DNA of 7,216 bases from Candidatus Mediterraneibacter gallistercoris (GCA_019119745.1 DWWI01000093.1:1-7216), one strand, 5' to 3'; numbered from the stretch's first letter, positions 1 to 6,680 are shown. Program-made: numbers and translations. The notes: generated from the letters alone by a model not told the origin.

Positions 1-60
1 GTAAAATATCCGAAAATCACCCGGATACAGTGGATTGACTCACATATCCGGGACGGGAAA
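1..60 (+). pseudogene. 5' fragment of a probable WYL-type HTH transcriptional regulator, broken at the foldback
   Basis: The first frame is open from base 1 to a TGA at 163-165. Its first 20 codons contain RIQWIDSHIRDGK (codons 8-20). This resembles the opening of helix-turn-helix/WYL-domain regulators, where a segment of the type R-I-x-W-I-D-x-x-I-R-x-G-K is followed by YPN and the HTH. Here the family-like sequence stops at the GGG AAA codons (55-60). The frame then continues into the foldback as unrelated residues (ESSREVCIV...) and ends after 54 codons. No YPN, HTH or WYL sequence is visible downstream in any plus frame before the next promoter. The start codon would lie just left of the window. 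I read it as a truncated relic. The family match is from memory of the motif, so it is tentative; the 54-codon frame could instead be the tail of an unrelated upstream gene. Confidence 0.4.
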
Positions 61-209
61 GAAAGCAGCCGGGAGGTATGTATTGTGTACGCACCGTTGG
101 AGCGGCGTCGGCACTTAGAGCGCATTTTCTGCGCTCTTATGTACCGTTACGCCGCGACCGAGTGAAAACGTGTGCGCTAACAATACATACCTCCCGGCGG
201 ACTCTTTCT
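60..209. repeat. Long imperfect inverted repeat (foldback), possible structured RNA or palindromic element
   Basis: A 19-bp perfect inverted repeat (68-86 with 180-198, beginning GCCGGGAGGTATG) encloses 93 bp that themselves fold almost completely. Pairs are 88-89/178-179, 90-94/172-176, 95-98/167-170, 102-108/149-155, 109-111/144-146, 113-114/141-142 and a terminal hairpin 117-124/130-137 with a 5-nt loop. A further 6 bp (60-65 with 204-209) extends the base across a small internal loop. About 50 pairs form within 131 nt. There is no T-run after the right arm, so it is not a standard terminator. The GC-rich content differs from the AT-rich stretch that follows. It could be a small palindromic mobile element, the scar of a rearrangement, or a hairpin RNA. 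I do not recognise the family. Both arms read GGGAGG-T-ATG inward, but the frame from the plus-strand ATG (78-350) runs through the riboswitch and looks non-coding. Confidence 0.75.
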
Positions 210-230
210 CAGTCAGATACGAATTTACAC

Positions 231-259
231 TTGCATTTATATTCCACTAGTGCTATCCT
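231..259 (+). promoter_or_regulatory. Sigma-A-type promoter with extended -10 for the symporter transcript
   Basis: TTGCAT (231-236) and TATCCT (254-259) are separated by 17 bp, and a TG one base upstream of the -10 (251-252) gives an extended -10. Transcription would start near 266 and the RNA would begin about 25 nt ahead of the glycine aptamer. A small hairpin CTGTG/CACAG (268-272/278-282) lies between them. The position is right for the riboswitch leader, but no experiment supports it. Confidence 0.6.
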
Positions 260-291
260 TTATTTTGCTGTGTTCATACACAGTGAAAAAG

Positions 292-441
292 TACTCAGGA
301 GAGTCTCTTTTACAGTTCCATACCGGTCAGCGAAACCGGCATATCTGTAGAAGGGCGCCGAAGGTGTAAGCGTTGATACTCTGGTATTCCTGCTCTTGTA
401 GGAAAGCGGAGCAAAAACGTGAGTCTCTCAGGCAAAAGGAT
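292..441 (+). promoter_or_regulatory. Glycine riboswitch (single aptamer) controlling the AGCS symporter
   Basis: The leader carries the hallmark pieces of the glycine aptamer in order. GGAGAG (298-303) is the 5' strand of P1. A P2/P3 arm follows, with CCGG(TCAGCGAAA)CCGG-type pairing around 323-339. Next is the conserved core GCGCCGAAGGTGTAAG (355-370), then a P3b-like hairpin near 387-405, then CTCTCAGGCAAAAGGA (425-440), whose CTCTC (425-429) closes P1 with 299-303. Only one full aptamer is visible; the 5' flank (268-295) may form the short P0/kink-turn helix seen in singlet versions. No terminator hairpin with a U-run lies between the aptamer and the gene. The ribosome binding site TGGAGG (441-446) directly abuts the last aptamer motif, which points to control of translation initiation. 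Whether glycine turns expression on or off cannot be decided from sequence. Confidence 0.92.
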
Positions 442-455
442 GGAGGTATAAAGGA

Positions 456-1868
456 ATGTTGGAGCAGATCAACAAAATTATTACTGCGGTTCAGGGAGCT
501 GTGTGGGGGCTGCCGCTGATCCTTCTTATCCTGTTTACAGGATTTCTACTCACAGTCAGGCTGGGGCTTTTACAGGTAAGGCATCTCGGCAAAGCATTCA
601 AATTCATGATCAAAAATGAAGAAGAAGGACACGGGGAAGTGACCAGTTTCGGAGCGCTGTGCACTGCATTATCCGCGACTATCGGAACAGGAAATATCGC
701 CGGTGTGGCGACTGCGCTTGCGGCCGGAGGACCGGGAGCATTGTTCTGGATGATCGTGGCTGCGTTTTTCGGAATGGCTACAAAGTATGCAGAAGGACTG
801 CTGGCGATCAAGTACCGTACTGTGGACAAGGAAGGACACATTCTCGGAGGACCGTTCTATTATATTGAGAATGGTATGGGAAAGAAATGGAAATGGCTGG
901 CTAAGATCTTTGCGTTTTTCGGCGCGTGTGTAGGCCTTTTCGGAATCGGTACATTTACTCAGGTGAACAGTATTTCATCCGCAGTGACGAACTTCTTTGA
1001 TCCGAATGCGAACAATGTGGTTTCGCTGTTTGGAAGAACGTATTCATGGAGTACGGTGATCACATGTATCATTCTGACTCTCTGCGTCGGACTGGTCGTG
1101 ATCGGAGGTATCAAAAGGATCGCGAAAGTATCTGAGATCGTTGTACCATTCATGGCGGTTCTGTATGTCGTGCTGGGACTGATTATTATCTTTACAAATA
1201 TTACAGCGGTTCCCGCGGCGATTGTATCTATTGTGAAATCCGCATTTACAGGAAGCGCGCTTGCAGGCGGCGCTATGGGAAGCATGGTGGCTGCAATGCA
1301 GCAGGGTATCGCGAGAGGTATCTTTTCAAATGAATCCGGACTTGGTAGTGCGCCGATCGCGGCAGCGGCAGCGGTAACGAAGGAGCCGGCGCGTCAGGGA
1401 CTTGTATCGATGACAGGAACATTTATCGACACGATCGTGATCTGTACTATGACAGGTATTTCTGTTGTGATCGCAGGTTCATGGATGAATCCGAATCTGG
1501 AAGGTGTGGAAATTACGATGGACGCATTCCAGAAGGGACTTCCGTTCCCGTCGGAAGTGGCGACATTCTCTCTGATGATCTGTCTTGTATTCTTCGCATT
1601 TACGACGATACTCGGATGGAATTACTACGGAGAGCGCTGTGTGGAATATCTTTTTAATAGAAATAAATCTGTAGTAAAAGGATACAGATGGCTGTATATT
1701 GTGGCTGTCTTTATCGGACCGTATATGACAGTGGCGGCGGTATGGAATATCGCGGATGTATTTAACGCGCTGATGGCATTCCCGAACCTGATAGCGCTGC
1801 TGGCACTGAACGGCGTTGTTGTCAGAGAGTCAAAAGATTATTTTACAAGACTGAAGACAATGAAATAA
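456..1868 (+). CDS. Sodium:alanine/glycine symporter, AGCS family
   Basis: This encodes a 470-residue integral membrane transporter of the alanine or glycine:cation symporter family (AlsT/DagA/AgcS type), which couples uptake of small neutral amino acids to Na+ entry. The length is typical of the family (about 450-540). Two family signatures stand out: the GTGNIAGVATALAAGGPGA segment (residues 77-95) and GIFSNESGLGSAPIA (288-302). Around ten hydrophobic segments are visible, e.g. about 18-36, 96-113, 151-168, 199-217, 226-248, 323-342, 370-387, 412-430 and 436-454. The ATG at 456 is 9 nt downstream of TGGAGG (441-446). Because a glycine aptamer forms the leader, glycine (possibly with alanine) is the inferred physiological substrate; the protein sequence alone does not fix substrate choice. 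The gene is monocistronic, bounded by its own promoter and terminator. Confidence 0.93.
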   Translation: MLEQINKIITAVQGAVWGLPLILLILFTGFLLTVRLGLLQVRHLGKAFKFMIKNEEEGHGEVTSFGALCTALSATIGTGNIAGVATALAAGGPGALFWMIVAAFFGMATKYAEGLLAIKYRTVDKEGHILGGPFYYIENGMGKKWKWLAKIFAFFGACVGLFGIGTFTQVNSISSAVTNFFDPNANNVVSLFGRTYSWSTVITCIILTLCVGLVVIGGIKRIAKVSEIVVPFMAVLYVVLGLIIIFTNITAVPAAIVSIVKSAFTGSALAGGAMGSMVAAMQQGIARGIFSNESGLGSAPIAAAAAVTKEPARQGLVSMTGTFIDTIVICTMTGISVVIAGSWMNPNLEGVEITMDAFQKGLPFPSEVATFSLMICLVFFAFTTILGWNYYGERCVEYLFNRNKSVVKGYRWLYIVAVFIGPYMTVAAVWNIADVFNALMAFPNLIALLALNGVVVRESKDYFTRLKTMK

Positions 1869-1897
1869 ACTGAATAAGTAATAATTACATATAAAGG

Positions 1898-1945
1898 AAA
1901 GAACAGTCTTTATTCGGCGCGGTTGAGTACAGACTGTTCTTTTTT
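1898..1945 (+). terminator. Rho-independent terminator of the symporter gene
   Basis: A 12-bp perfect stem (AAAGAACAGTCT at 1898-1909 with its complement at 1931-1942) has a 21-nt loop. Its 3' arm runs straight into TTTTTT (1940-1945). It lies 29 nt after the TAA stop. The stem starts with A's opposite the T-run, so it could also work weakly on the other strand. Confidence 0.85.
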
Positions 1946-2058
1946 ATTGTCTGAAAATAACAGAATATTCTACGGACCGGTATCTGTTGTCATTACAAAA
2001 AAATAAAATGATTTCTTTTTCTTGATAATCGTTCCGGAGACAGGGGGGTGTTCTGAAA

Positions 2059-2105
2059 ATACATGATAATGTGTTTTTGGGATTGCATTACACTATATTT
2101 TGTAT
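2059..2105 (+). promoter_or_regulatory. Tandem NrdR boxes upstream of nrdD
   Basis: The proximal box ACACTATATTTTGTAT (2090-2105) closely fits the NrdR-box pattern acaCwAtATaTwGtgt. A weaker partner, ATACATGATAATGTGT (2059-2074), matches 12 of 16 positions. The boxes are offset by 31 bp, three helical turns, the spacing known for NrdR operators upstream of ribonucleotide reductase genes. The proximal box exactly fills most of the -35/-10 spacer of the predicted promoter, so bound NrdR would occlude RNA polymerase. NrdR is an ATP-cone repressor of RNR genes that senses ATP/dATP; its gene is not in this window. The preceding stretch from 1946 to 2058 shows nothing I can name. Confidence 0.85.
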
Positions 2106-2111
2106 TAAAAT
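2083..2111 (+). promoter_or_regulatory. Predicted sigma-A promoter of nrdDG
   Basis: TTGCAT (2083-2088) and TAAAAT (2106-2111, five of six matches to TATAAT) are separated by exactly 17 bp. The NrdR box occupies 2090-2105 between them. The transcript would start near 2118 and carry an ~85-nt untranslated leader. AAGGAGA (2190-2196) lies 7 nt before the nrdD ATG. Confidence 0.65.
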
Positions 2112-2203
2112 GGATTCCAGACGGATATACAGACCTTGCATCGGAAACTCTTCGAAGAAGCTGCGGGGCTGTCCCAAATAGAGACAATTAAGGAGAAGGC
2201 AGA

Positions 2204-4363
2204 ATGAAGATTATAAAAAGAAATGGTTCCGAGGAAGCATTTGACAACAAAAAGATTATAAGAGCTGTCACAAAAGCAGATGTAAAGGCAGAGAACAGAA
2301 GCCTGACGGACGCGCAGATTGAGGATATCGCTGAATTTGTGGAATTCAAGTGCAACAAACTGAACCGTGCTGTGTCTGTCGAAGAGATACAGGATATGGT
2401 TGAAAATCAGATCATGGCGACAGGCGCGTTTGATCTTGCGAGGAGATACGTGCGGTACCGCTATAAACGTTCCCTTGTGCGTAAGGCCAATACGACGGAT
2501 AATCGTATCCTTTCCCTTATTGAGTGCAATAACGAAGATGTAAAACAGGAAAATTCCAATAAGAATCCGGCAGTCAACAGTGTACAGAGGGATTATATGG
2601 CAGGCGAAGTAAGCCGTGACCTTACCCAGAGGATGCTCCTTCCGGAGGATATCGTGGAGGCAGACAAGCAGGGAATCATCCATTTTCATGATTCGGACTA
2701 CTATGCACAGCATATGCACAACTGTGATCTGGTAAATCTGGAAGACATGCTGCAGAATGGCACTGTCATCAGCGGTACTATGATCGAGAAGCCTCACAGC
2801 TTTTCGACAGCATGTAATATTGCTACGCAGATCATTGCCCAGGTTGCCAGCAACCAGTATGGAGGACAGAGTATTTCTCTCGCTCATCTGGCTCCGTTTG
2901 TGCAGGTCTCAAGAGATAAGATACGTGCAGAGGTGGTAGAAGAGATGCGTGTGATCGGGTTTGACTGCCCGGCAGACCAGCTCGATGAGATCGTGGAGGG
3001 ACGGTTAAAAAAGGAGATCACAAAAGGTGTTCAGACCATTGAATATCAGGTGATCACACTGATGACAACAAACGGGCAGGCTCCTTTCCTCACCGTGTTT
3101 ATGTATCTGAACGAGGCGAAGAATGAGACTGAGAAAAAAGATCTTGCCATGATTATTGAAGAGACGCTCAAACAGAGATATAAAGGCGTAAAGAATGAAG
3201 CCGGCGTGTGGGTGACGCCTGCATTTCCGAAGCTGATCTATGTGCTTGAGGAAGACAATATTGACGAGGGAACACCGTATTATTACCTGACAGAGCTGGC
3301 TGCAAAGTGTACGGCGAAACGTCTCGTGCCGGATTATATTTCCGAGAAAAAGATGAAAGAACTCAAAGAAGGAAACTGTTTCCCGGTAATGGGATGCAGA
3401 AGTGCCTTAAGCCCGTGGAAAGACGAGAATGGCGAGTATAAGTTCTACGGCCGCTTCAATCAGGGGGTTGTCACGATCAATCTTGTGGATGTGGCTCTGT
3501 CTTCCGGCGGAGATATGGATAAATTCTGGAAGATCTTTGATGACAGGCTGGAACTGTGCTACCGCGCTCTGATGTGCAGACACAACAGATTGAAAGGAAC
3601 ACTCTCTGACGCGGCGCCGATTCTCTGGCAGTACGGCGCGCTGGCACGGCTGAAAAAGGGAGAGACCATCGACAAACTGCTTTATGGCGGATATTCCACG
3701 ATTTCTCTCGGATATGCAGGTCTGTATGAATGTGTGAAATATATGACGGGCAAATCACATACAGATCCGGAGGCAACACCTTTTGCCCTGGATGTGATGA
3801 AGCATATGAATGAGGCGTGTGATAAGTGGAAAGAAGAGACAAATATCGGATTCAGCATCTACGGCTCACCGATTGAGAGTACTACATATAAATTTGCAAA
3901 ATGCCTGCAGAAAAGATTCGGCATCGTGCCGGGCGTGACAGATAAGAGTTATATCACAAACAGCTATCATGTACATGTGACGGAAGAAATCGATGCATTT
4001 TCTAAATTGAAATTTGAGTCTCAGTTCCAGGCTCTTTCCACGGGCGGAGCGATCAGTTATGTGGAAGTGCCGAACATGCAGGACAATATACCGGCAGTGC
4101 TTCAGGTGATGCGGTTTATTTATGATAATATCATGTATGCAGAACTGAACACGAAGAGTGATTACTGTCAGGTATGCGGATACGACGGAGAGATCCAGAT
4201 CGTGACGACAGAAGACGGAAAGCTTGAATGGGAGTGTCCGCATTGCGGAAACAGAGATCAGGATAAACTGAACGTGGCGAGACGTACCTGCGGTTATATC
4301 GGAACACAATTCTGGAATCAGGGAAGGACACAGGAAATCAAGGAAAGAGTGCTGCATTTGTAA
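2204..4363 (+). CDS. nrdD: Anaerobic (class III) ribonucleoside-triphosphate reductase, catalytic subunit
   Basis: This glycyl-radical enzyme of 719 residues reduces ribonucleoside triphosphates to deoxy forms in anaerobic cytoplasm, after activation by NrdG. Residues ~1-92 form an N-terminal ATP-cone (KIIKRNGSEEAFDNKKI...), the allosteric dATP/ATP switch. The catalytic barrel follows: C174 in HMHNCDL is the likely cysteine near the radical path, and the NCFPVMGCRS motif (391-400) carries further candidate cysteines. E559 in YGSPIES matches the glutamate of formate-dependent enzymes. Near the C-terminus, C655-x2-C658 and C678-x2-C681 form the zinc site. The radical glycine is G697 in RRTCGYIG (693-700), ending FWNQGRTQEIKERV. 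Residue roles are by family analogy. AAGGAGA precedes the ATG. nrdG follows after 73 nt in the same direction, forming the usual operon, under predicted NrdR control. Length and motif set look complete. Confidence 0.96.
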   Translation: MKIIKRNGSEEAFDNKKIIRAVTKADVKAENRSLTDAQIEDIAEFVEFKCNKLNRAVSVEEIQDMVENQIMATGAFDLARRYVRYRYKRSLVRKANTTDNRILSLIECNNEDVKQENSNKNPAVNSVQRDYMAGEVSRDLTQRMLLPEDIVEADKQGIIHFHDSDYYAQHMHNCDLVNLEDMLQNGTVISGTMIEKPHSFSTACNIATQIIAQVASNQYGGQSISLAHLAPFVQVSRDKIRAEVVEEMRVIGFDCPADQLDEIVEGRLKKEITKGVQTIEYQVITLMTTNGQAPFLTVFMYLNEAKNETEKKDLAMIIEETLKQRYKGVKNEAGVWVTPAFPKLIYVLEEDNIDEGTPYYYLTELAAKCTAKRLVPDYISEKKMKELKEGNCFPVMGCRSALSPWKDENGEYKFYGRFNQGVVTINLVDVALSSGGDMDKFWKIFDDRLELCYRALMCRHNRLKGTLSDAAPILWQYGALARLKKGETIDKLLYGGYSTISLGYAGLYECVKYMTGKSHTDPEATPFALDVMKHMNEACDKWKEETNIGFSIYGSPIESTTYKFAKCLQKRFGIVPGVTDKSYITNSYHVHVTEEIDAFSKLKFESQFQALSTGGAISYVEVPNMQDNIPAVLQVMRFIYDNIMYAELNTKSDYCQVCGYDGEIQIVTTEDGKLEWECPHCGNRDQDKLNVARRTCGYIGTQFWNQGRTQEIKERVLHL

Positions 4364-4385
4364 TAACCGTTCAGCCATCTGGTGC

Positions 4386-4436
4386 AAGGAGACGGATGTA
4401 TGCCCGCATAGTGAATGTGCGGCAACAGGAGAAAAT
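4386..4436 (+). other. Two successive ribosome-binding sites in the nrdD-nrdG gap
   Basis: The 73-nt gap carries two credible initiation sites in different frames. AAGGAG (4386-4391) stands 4 nt before an ATG at 4396. AGGAG (4427-4431) stands 5 nt before the nrdG ATG at 4437. The first ATG opens a 69-codon frame (to 4605) that overlaps the start of nrdG out of frame. Its product is basic and unlike any family I know. It is probably not a protein gene, but it could be a translated leader or simply a decayed site. No in-frame alternative start for nrdG exists between 4364 and 4437. Confidence 0.3.
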
Positions 4437-4976
4437 ATGTATTACGGAGAAATTAAAAAATGCGATATCGCCAACGGAGAGGGAGTCAGAGTCTCCCTCT
4501 TCGTTTCCGGCTGCACCCACCATTGTCCTGGGTGCTTTAATCAGGATACGTGGGATTTTGATTATGGAAAGGTATATACGGAAGAGACAGAGCAGGAGAT
4601 ACTGAGCGCCCTCGCACCGGAGTATATCAACGGCCTGTCGCTGCTCGGAGGCGAGCCGTTTGAGCCGCAGAACCAGAAAGTGCTGGTGCAGCTTTTGAAA
4701 AAAGTGAAAGAACAGTATCCGCAGAAGAACGTCTGGTGCTACAGCGGTTATCTGTTTGACAGGGAGCTTCTGAGTGAAAGCCGGGCCCGGTGTGAATATA
4801 CGGATGAGATGCTGTCCATGATCGATATACTTGTAGATGGAAGATTTGTGGAGAAGTTAAAAGACATCCGGCTTGTGTTCCGCGGTTCATCGAACCAGCG
4901 GATCATTGATGTGAAGAAAAGTCTGGAGAGCGGTAAGATTGTGCTGTGGGAAGCAAAAGTGAAGCGCGGAATGTGA
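4437..4976 (+). CDS. nrdG: Anaerobic ribonucleotide reductase activating protein (radical SAM)
   Basis: This 179-residue radical SAM enzyme uses a [4Fe-4S] cluster to cleave S-adenosylmethionine and install the glycyl radical on NrdD. The cluster motif C-x3-C-x2-C is C26, C30 and C33 (SGCTHHCPGC), followed by FNQDTWDF. GGEPFEP (71-77) is the SAM-binding GGE element, and the C-terminal half holds VWCYSGY (99-105), DILVDGRF (130-137) and FRGSSNQRIIDV (148-159), all typical of NrdG. The length is normal for the short activase type. AGGAG lies 5 nt before the ATG. It sits 73 nt downstream of nrdD with no terminator between, so it is presumably co-transcribed under the nrdD promoter and NrdR boxes. 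Confidence 0.95.
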   Translation: MYYGEIKKCDIANGEGVRVSLFVSGCTHHCPGCFNQDTWDFDYGKVYTEETEQEILSALAPEYINGLSLLGGEPFEPQNQKVLVQLLKKVKEQYPQKNVWCYSGYLFDRELLSESRARCEYTDEMLSMIDILVDGRFVEKLKDIRLVFRGSSNQRIIDVKKSLESGKIVLWEAKVKRGM

Positions 4977-4991
4977 ATTCTGCCTTTGTTG

Positions 4992-5038
4992 TATAGATAA
5001 ACACAGTTCCCGGCTGATGGGAACTGTGTTTATCTGTA
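4992..5038. terminator. Bidirectional terminator hairpin between convergent operons
   Basis: A 17-bp perfect stem (4995-5011 with 5019-5035) with a 7-nt loop is extended by a G-U pair and two more pairs at the base (4992-4994/5036-5038). It lies 15 nt after the nrdG stop and about 16 nt from the end of the minus-strand DUF4179 gene. The T-rich stretch GTTTATCT lies within the stem on both strands rather than as a clean U-run, so it could stop transcription in both directions but is not a textbook terminator. Confidence 0.7.
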
Positions 5039-5053
5039 TACGAAAGAAAGGTA

Positions 5054-6157
5054 TTACAATGGTATTTCTATTTTCTGGATCGCAATGTCTTCCAGATATT
5101 CTTGAAGCTGTGGCGCAAAATTCTCATCAAGCAGTTTATCCTGTATTTCCAACCAGGAGGTCTCATCCGGAGTCTCTACATAATAGACGGTGATCATTGA
5201 CAGATCATATCCGTCTGGGGAAAACAGCCCTATATTATCCTCGATCTGTTTACCTGATCCATCCAGCATTACAGACTGTATACTGTCAAATCGTTCATAT
5301 CCGGGCTGGACTTTGCTTTCGTCGTATCCCATTTCTACGTCAACTTCATAGGGAGTTATGGTAACGCTTACAATACCGTCGCCGTTGGGGGCATATTGGT
5401 TCACATCAACTGTCTTCGTACCGATTTCCTGCCGGGTGATCTGGCTGGAGAAAGTCCATTTTCCGGGAATTGCCAGTGGACTGTCTGATTTCCCGGTCCA
5501 GTCCGGACTGTAGATATTAGTTATCTTAAGATCCCATATAAAAGAATCAGGGATTTCGTATAGCGCATAAGGATACAAATTAAAGTCAATGCGGATCACT
5601 CCGGCAAAAGTATATTCGTCCTGAAATGCCCCCCTGGCTTCTAGATACATATTTCCGTCAGGATTCATCGGAATATCTGCAAAATCAGTATTCTGTTCGG
5701 TAACCAGCATGATATAAGAACTGCCATTTTTATCTGCATCCGCTACACTTTGGCGAAAGAGCTCAGGGAATGGATCTTCAGAATCTATCAGAATGGAAAT
5801 ATTCAAAGATTCACTGCTGCAGACGAATTCCGAGAGAGTGATGGTAATCCCTTCAGACTGGCTTATGTTTTCTCCGGGAACGGGAACACTAACAGATGAA
5901 TAATCGCCCGGATAATACTGTTCGTTCTCCACCAGACCGAAGATTTCCCCCAGTTTTGTAAATTGTTCGGCAATCACAGGATTAGAAGCACAGATACCAG
6001 TCAGTACGGCGAGCGCGGCAGCCGCGGCAACCGTGCCGCCTGCAATACGGCGAAAACGATCTTTTCTACGAATCTTTTTTACTTTTTGCAGGCTTTCTTC
6101 CACAACATGATTCAGTTTTTCGTCTGGAACATATATGTTATTAAAATCAATCCGCAT
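5054..6157 (-). CDS. DUF4179-type single-pass membrane protein, probable anti-sigma factor
   Basis: This 367-residue protein has a basic cytoplasmic N-terminal part (residues 1-38, ending KKIRRKDRFRR), one hydrophobic segment (about 39-57, rich in A, V and L), then a ~310-residue extracytoplasmic domain with many beta-type stretches. Just after the membrane segment comes the NPVIAEQFTKLGEIFGLVEN region that I associate with DUF4179 proteins. Those proteins are often encoded directly downstream of ECF sigma genes. The gene overlaps the sigma gene by 11 bp, and its own AGGAGG (6172-6167 on the minus strand) lies 9 nt before the ATG. The coupling and topology argue that the N-terminal tail binds the sigma factor and the outer domain senses a signal. 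No zinc-binding HxxxCxxC anti-sigma motif is seen, and the outer domain has a single cysteine (C113). The signal is unknown. Confidence 0.8.
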   Translation of the reverse strand: MRIDFNNIYVPDEKLNHVVEESLQKVKKIRRKDRFRRIAGGTVAAAAALAVLTGICASNPVIAEQFTKLGEIFGLVENEQYYPGDYSSVSVPVPGENISQSEGITITLSEFVCSSESLNISILIDSEDPFPELFRQSVADADKNGSSYIMLVTEQNTDFADIPMNPDGNMYLEARGAFQDEYTFAGVIRIDFNLYPYALYEIPDSFIWDLKITNIYSPDWTGKSDSPLAIPGKWTFSSQITRQEIGTKTVDVNQYAPNGDGIVSVTITPYEVDVEMGYDESKVQPGYERFDSIQSVMLDGSGKQIEDNIGLFSPDGYDLSMITVYYVETPDETSWLEIQDKLLDENFAPQLQEYLEDIAIQKIEIPL

Positions 6158-6680
6158 AAAAATAGTCCTCCTTTAATATATTTTTAAGTTCATTACGCGC
6201 ACGGCTTAAGTATGCTTTGACAGTTCCTTCAGGTGCGTTCATGATATATGAGATCTCGTGTACGGACAGTTCGCTGAAATATTTCAGGATGATGGCTGTG
6301 CGATATTTTTCCGGAAGAAGTTCAATCGCTGATTCCAGATCCAGTCTCTCTTCAAGTGATACTGCCTGATACCGGTCAGAAAGATGTTTCTCGTCAATCT
6401 CCTCATAGTAGACAATTTTTTTAAGTTCACTTTTGGCTGTGTTGATTAGAATGCTCGTGATCCATGTTCTGAATAACTGCGGCTTTTTCAGATGGCGAAT
6501 ATTCTGATATCCTTTTAATATCGCGACGCCGACCAGATCCAGAGCATCCTGCTCATTTTTCATATACAGAAAAGCCATTTTGTACAAATATTCCTGATGC
6601 CGGGTGATCAGCCAGGCATAGGCGTCGGGATTTCCATGCATTGCTTTTCTGGCAAAATGCAGTTCCTCATCTTGTCTCAT
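6147..6680 (-). CDS. ECF-type RNA polymerase sigma factor
   Basis: This 177-residue sigma-70 family protein contains only regions 2 and 4. Region 2 spans about residues 24-92, with the helix YLYKMAFLYMKNEQDALDLV and the FRTWITSILINTAKSELKK segment that binds the -10 element. Region 4 spans about 117-170: LPEKYRTAIILKYFSELSVH, then EISYIMNAPEGTVKAYLSRAR, the recognition HTH for the -35. The start at 6680 is chosen because AAGGAGG (6695-6689, minus strand) lies 8 nt ahead. An in-frame ATG at 6785 lies upstream of the predicted promoter and gives a non-sigma-like extension. In region 2.2 the usual DLVQE/DLVQD reads DLVGV (48-52), an uncommon substitution. The gene overlaps the downstream DUF4179 gene, making a two-gene sigma/anti-sigma operon. 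Confidence 0.92.
   Translation of the reverse strand: MRQDEELHFARKAMHGNPDAYAWLITRHQEYLYKMAFLYMKNEQDALDLVGVAILKGYQNIRHLKKPQLFRTWITSILINTAKSELKKIVYYEEIDEKHLSDRYQAVSLEERLDLESAIELLPEKYRTAIILKYFSELSVHEISYIMNAPEGTVKAYLSRARNELKNILKEDYFYAD

Noticed and set aside
20..52. 8-bp hairpin CCCGGATA/TATCCGGG as an upstream terminator
   Set aside because: No T-run follows and it lies inside the open WYL-like reading frame, so it is probably incidental.
68..198. Integron attC site
   Set aside because: The size and imperfect folding fit, but no core GTTRRRY/RYYYAAC pair was found in the right places and no cassette gene or integrase is near.
78..350. 90-codon plus-strand frame with GGGAGG before its ATG
   Set aside because: It runs through the foldback, the promoter and into the glycine aptamer; composition is not protein-like and the apparent RBS is part of the inverted-repeat arm.
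2105..2887. 260-codon minus-strand frame
   Set aside because: It is antisense to the 5' third of nrdD and its promoter, with no RBS support and no recognisable domain; nrdD on the other strand is certain.
3866..4387. 173-codon minus-strand frame
   Set aside because: Antisense to the conserved C-terminal part of nrdD, including its zinc site and glycyl-radical motif.
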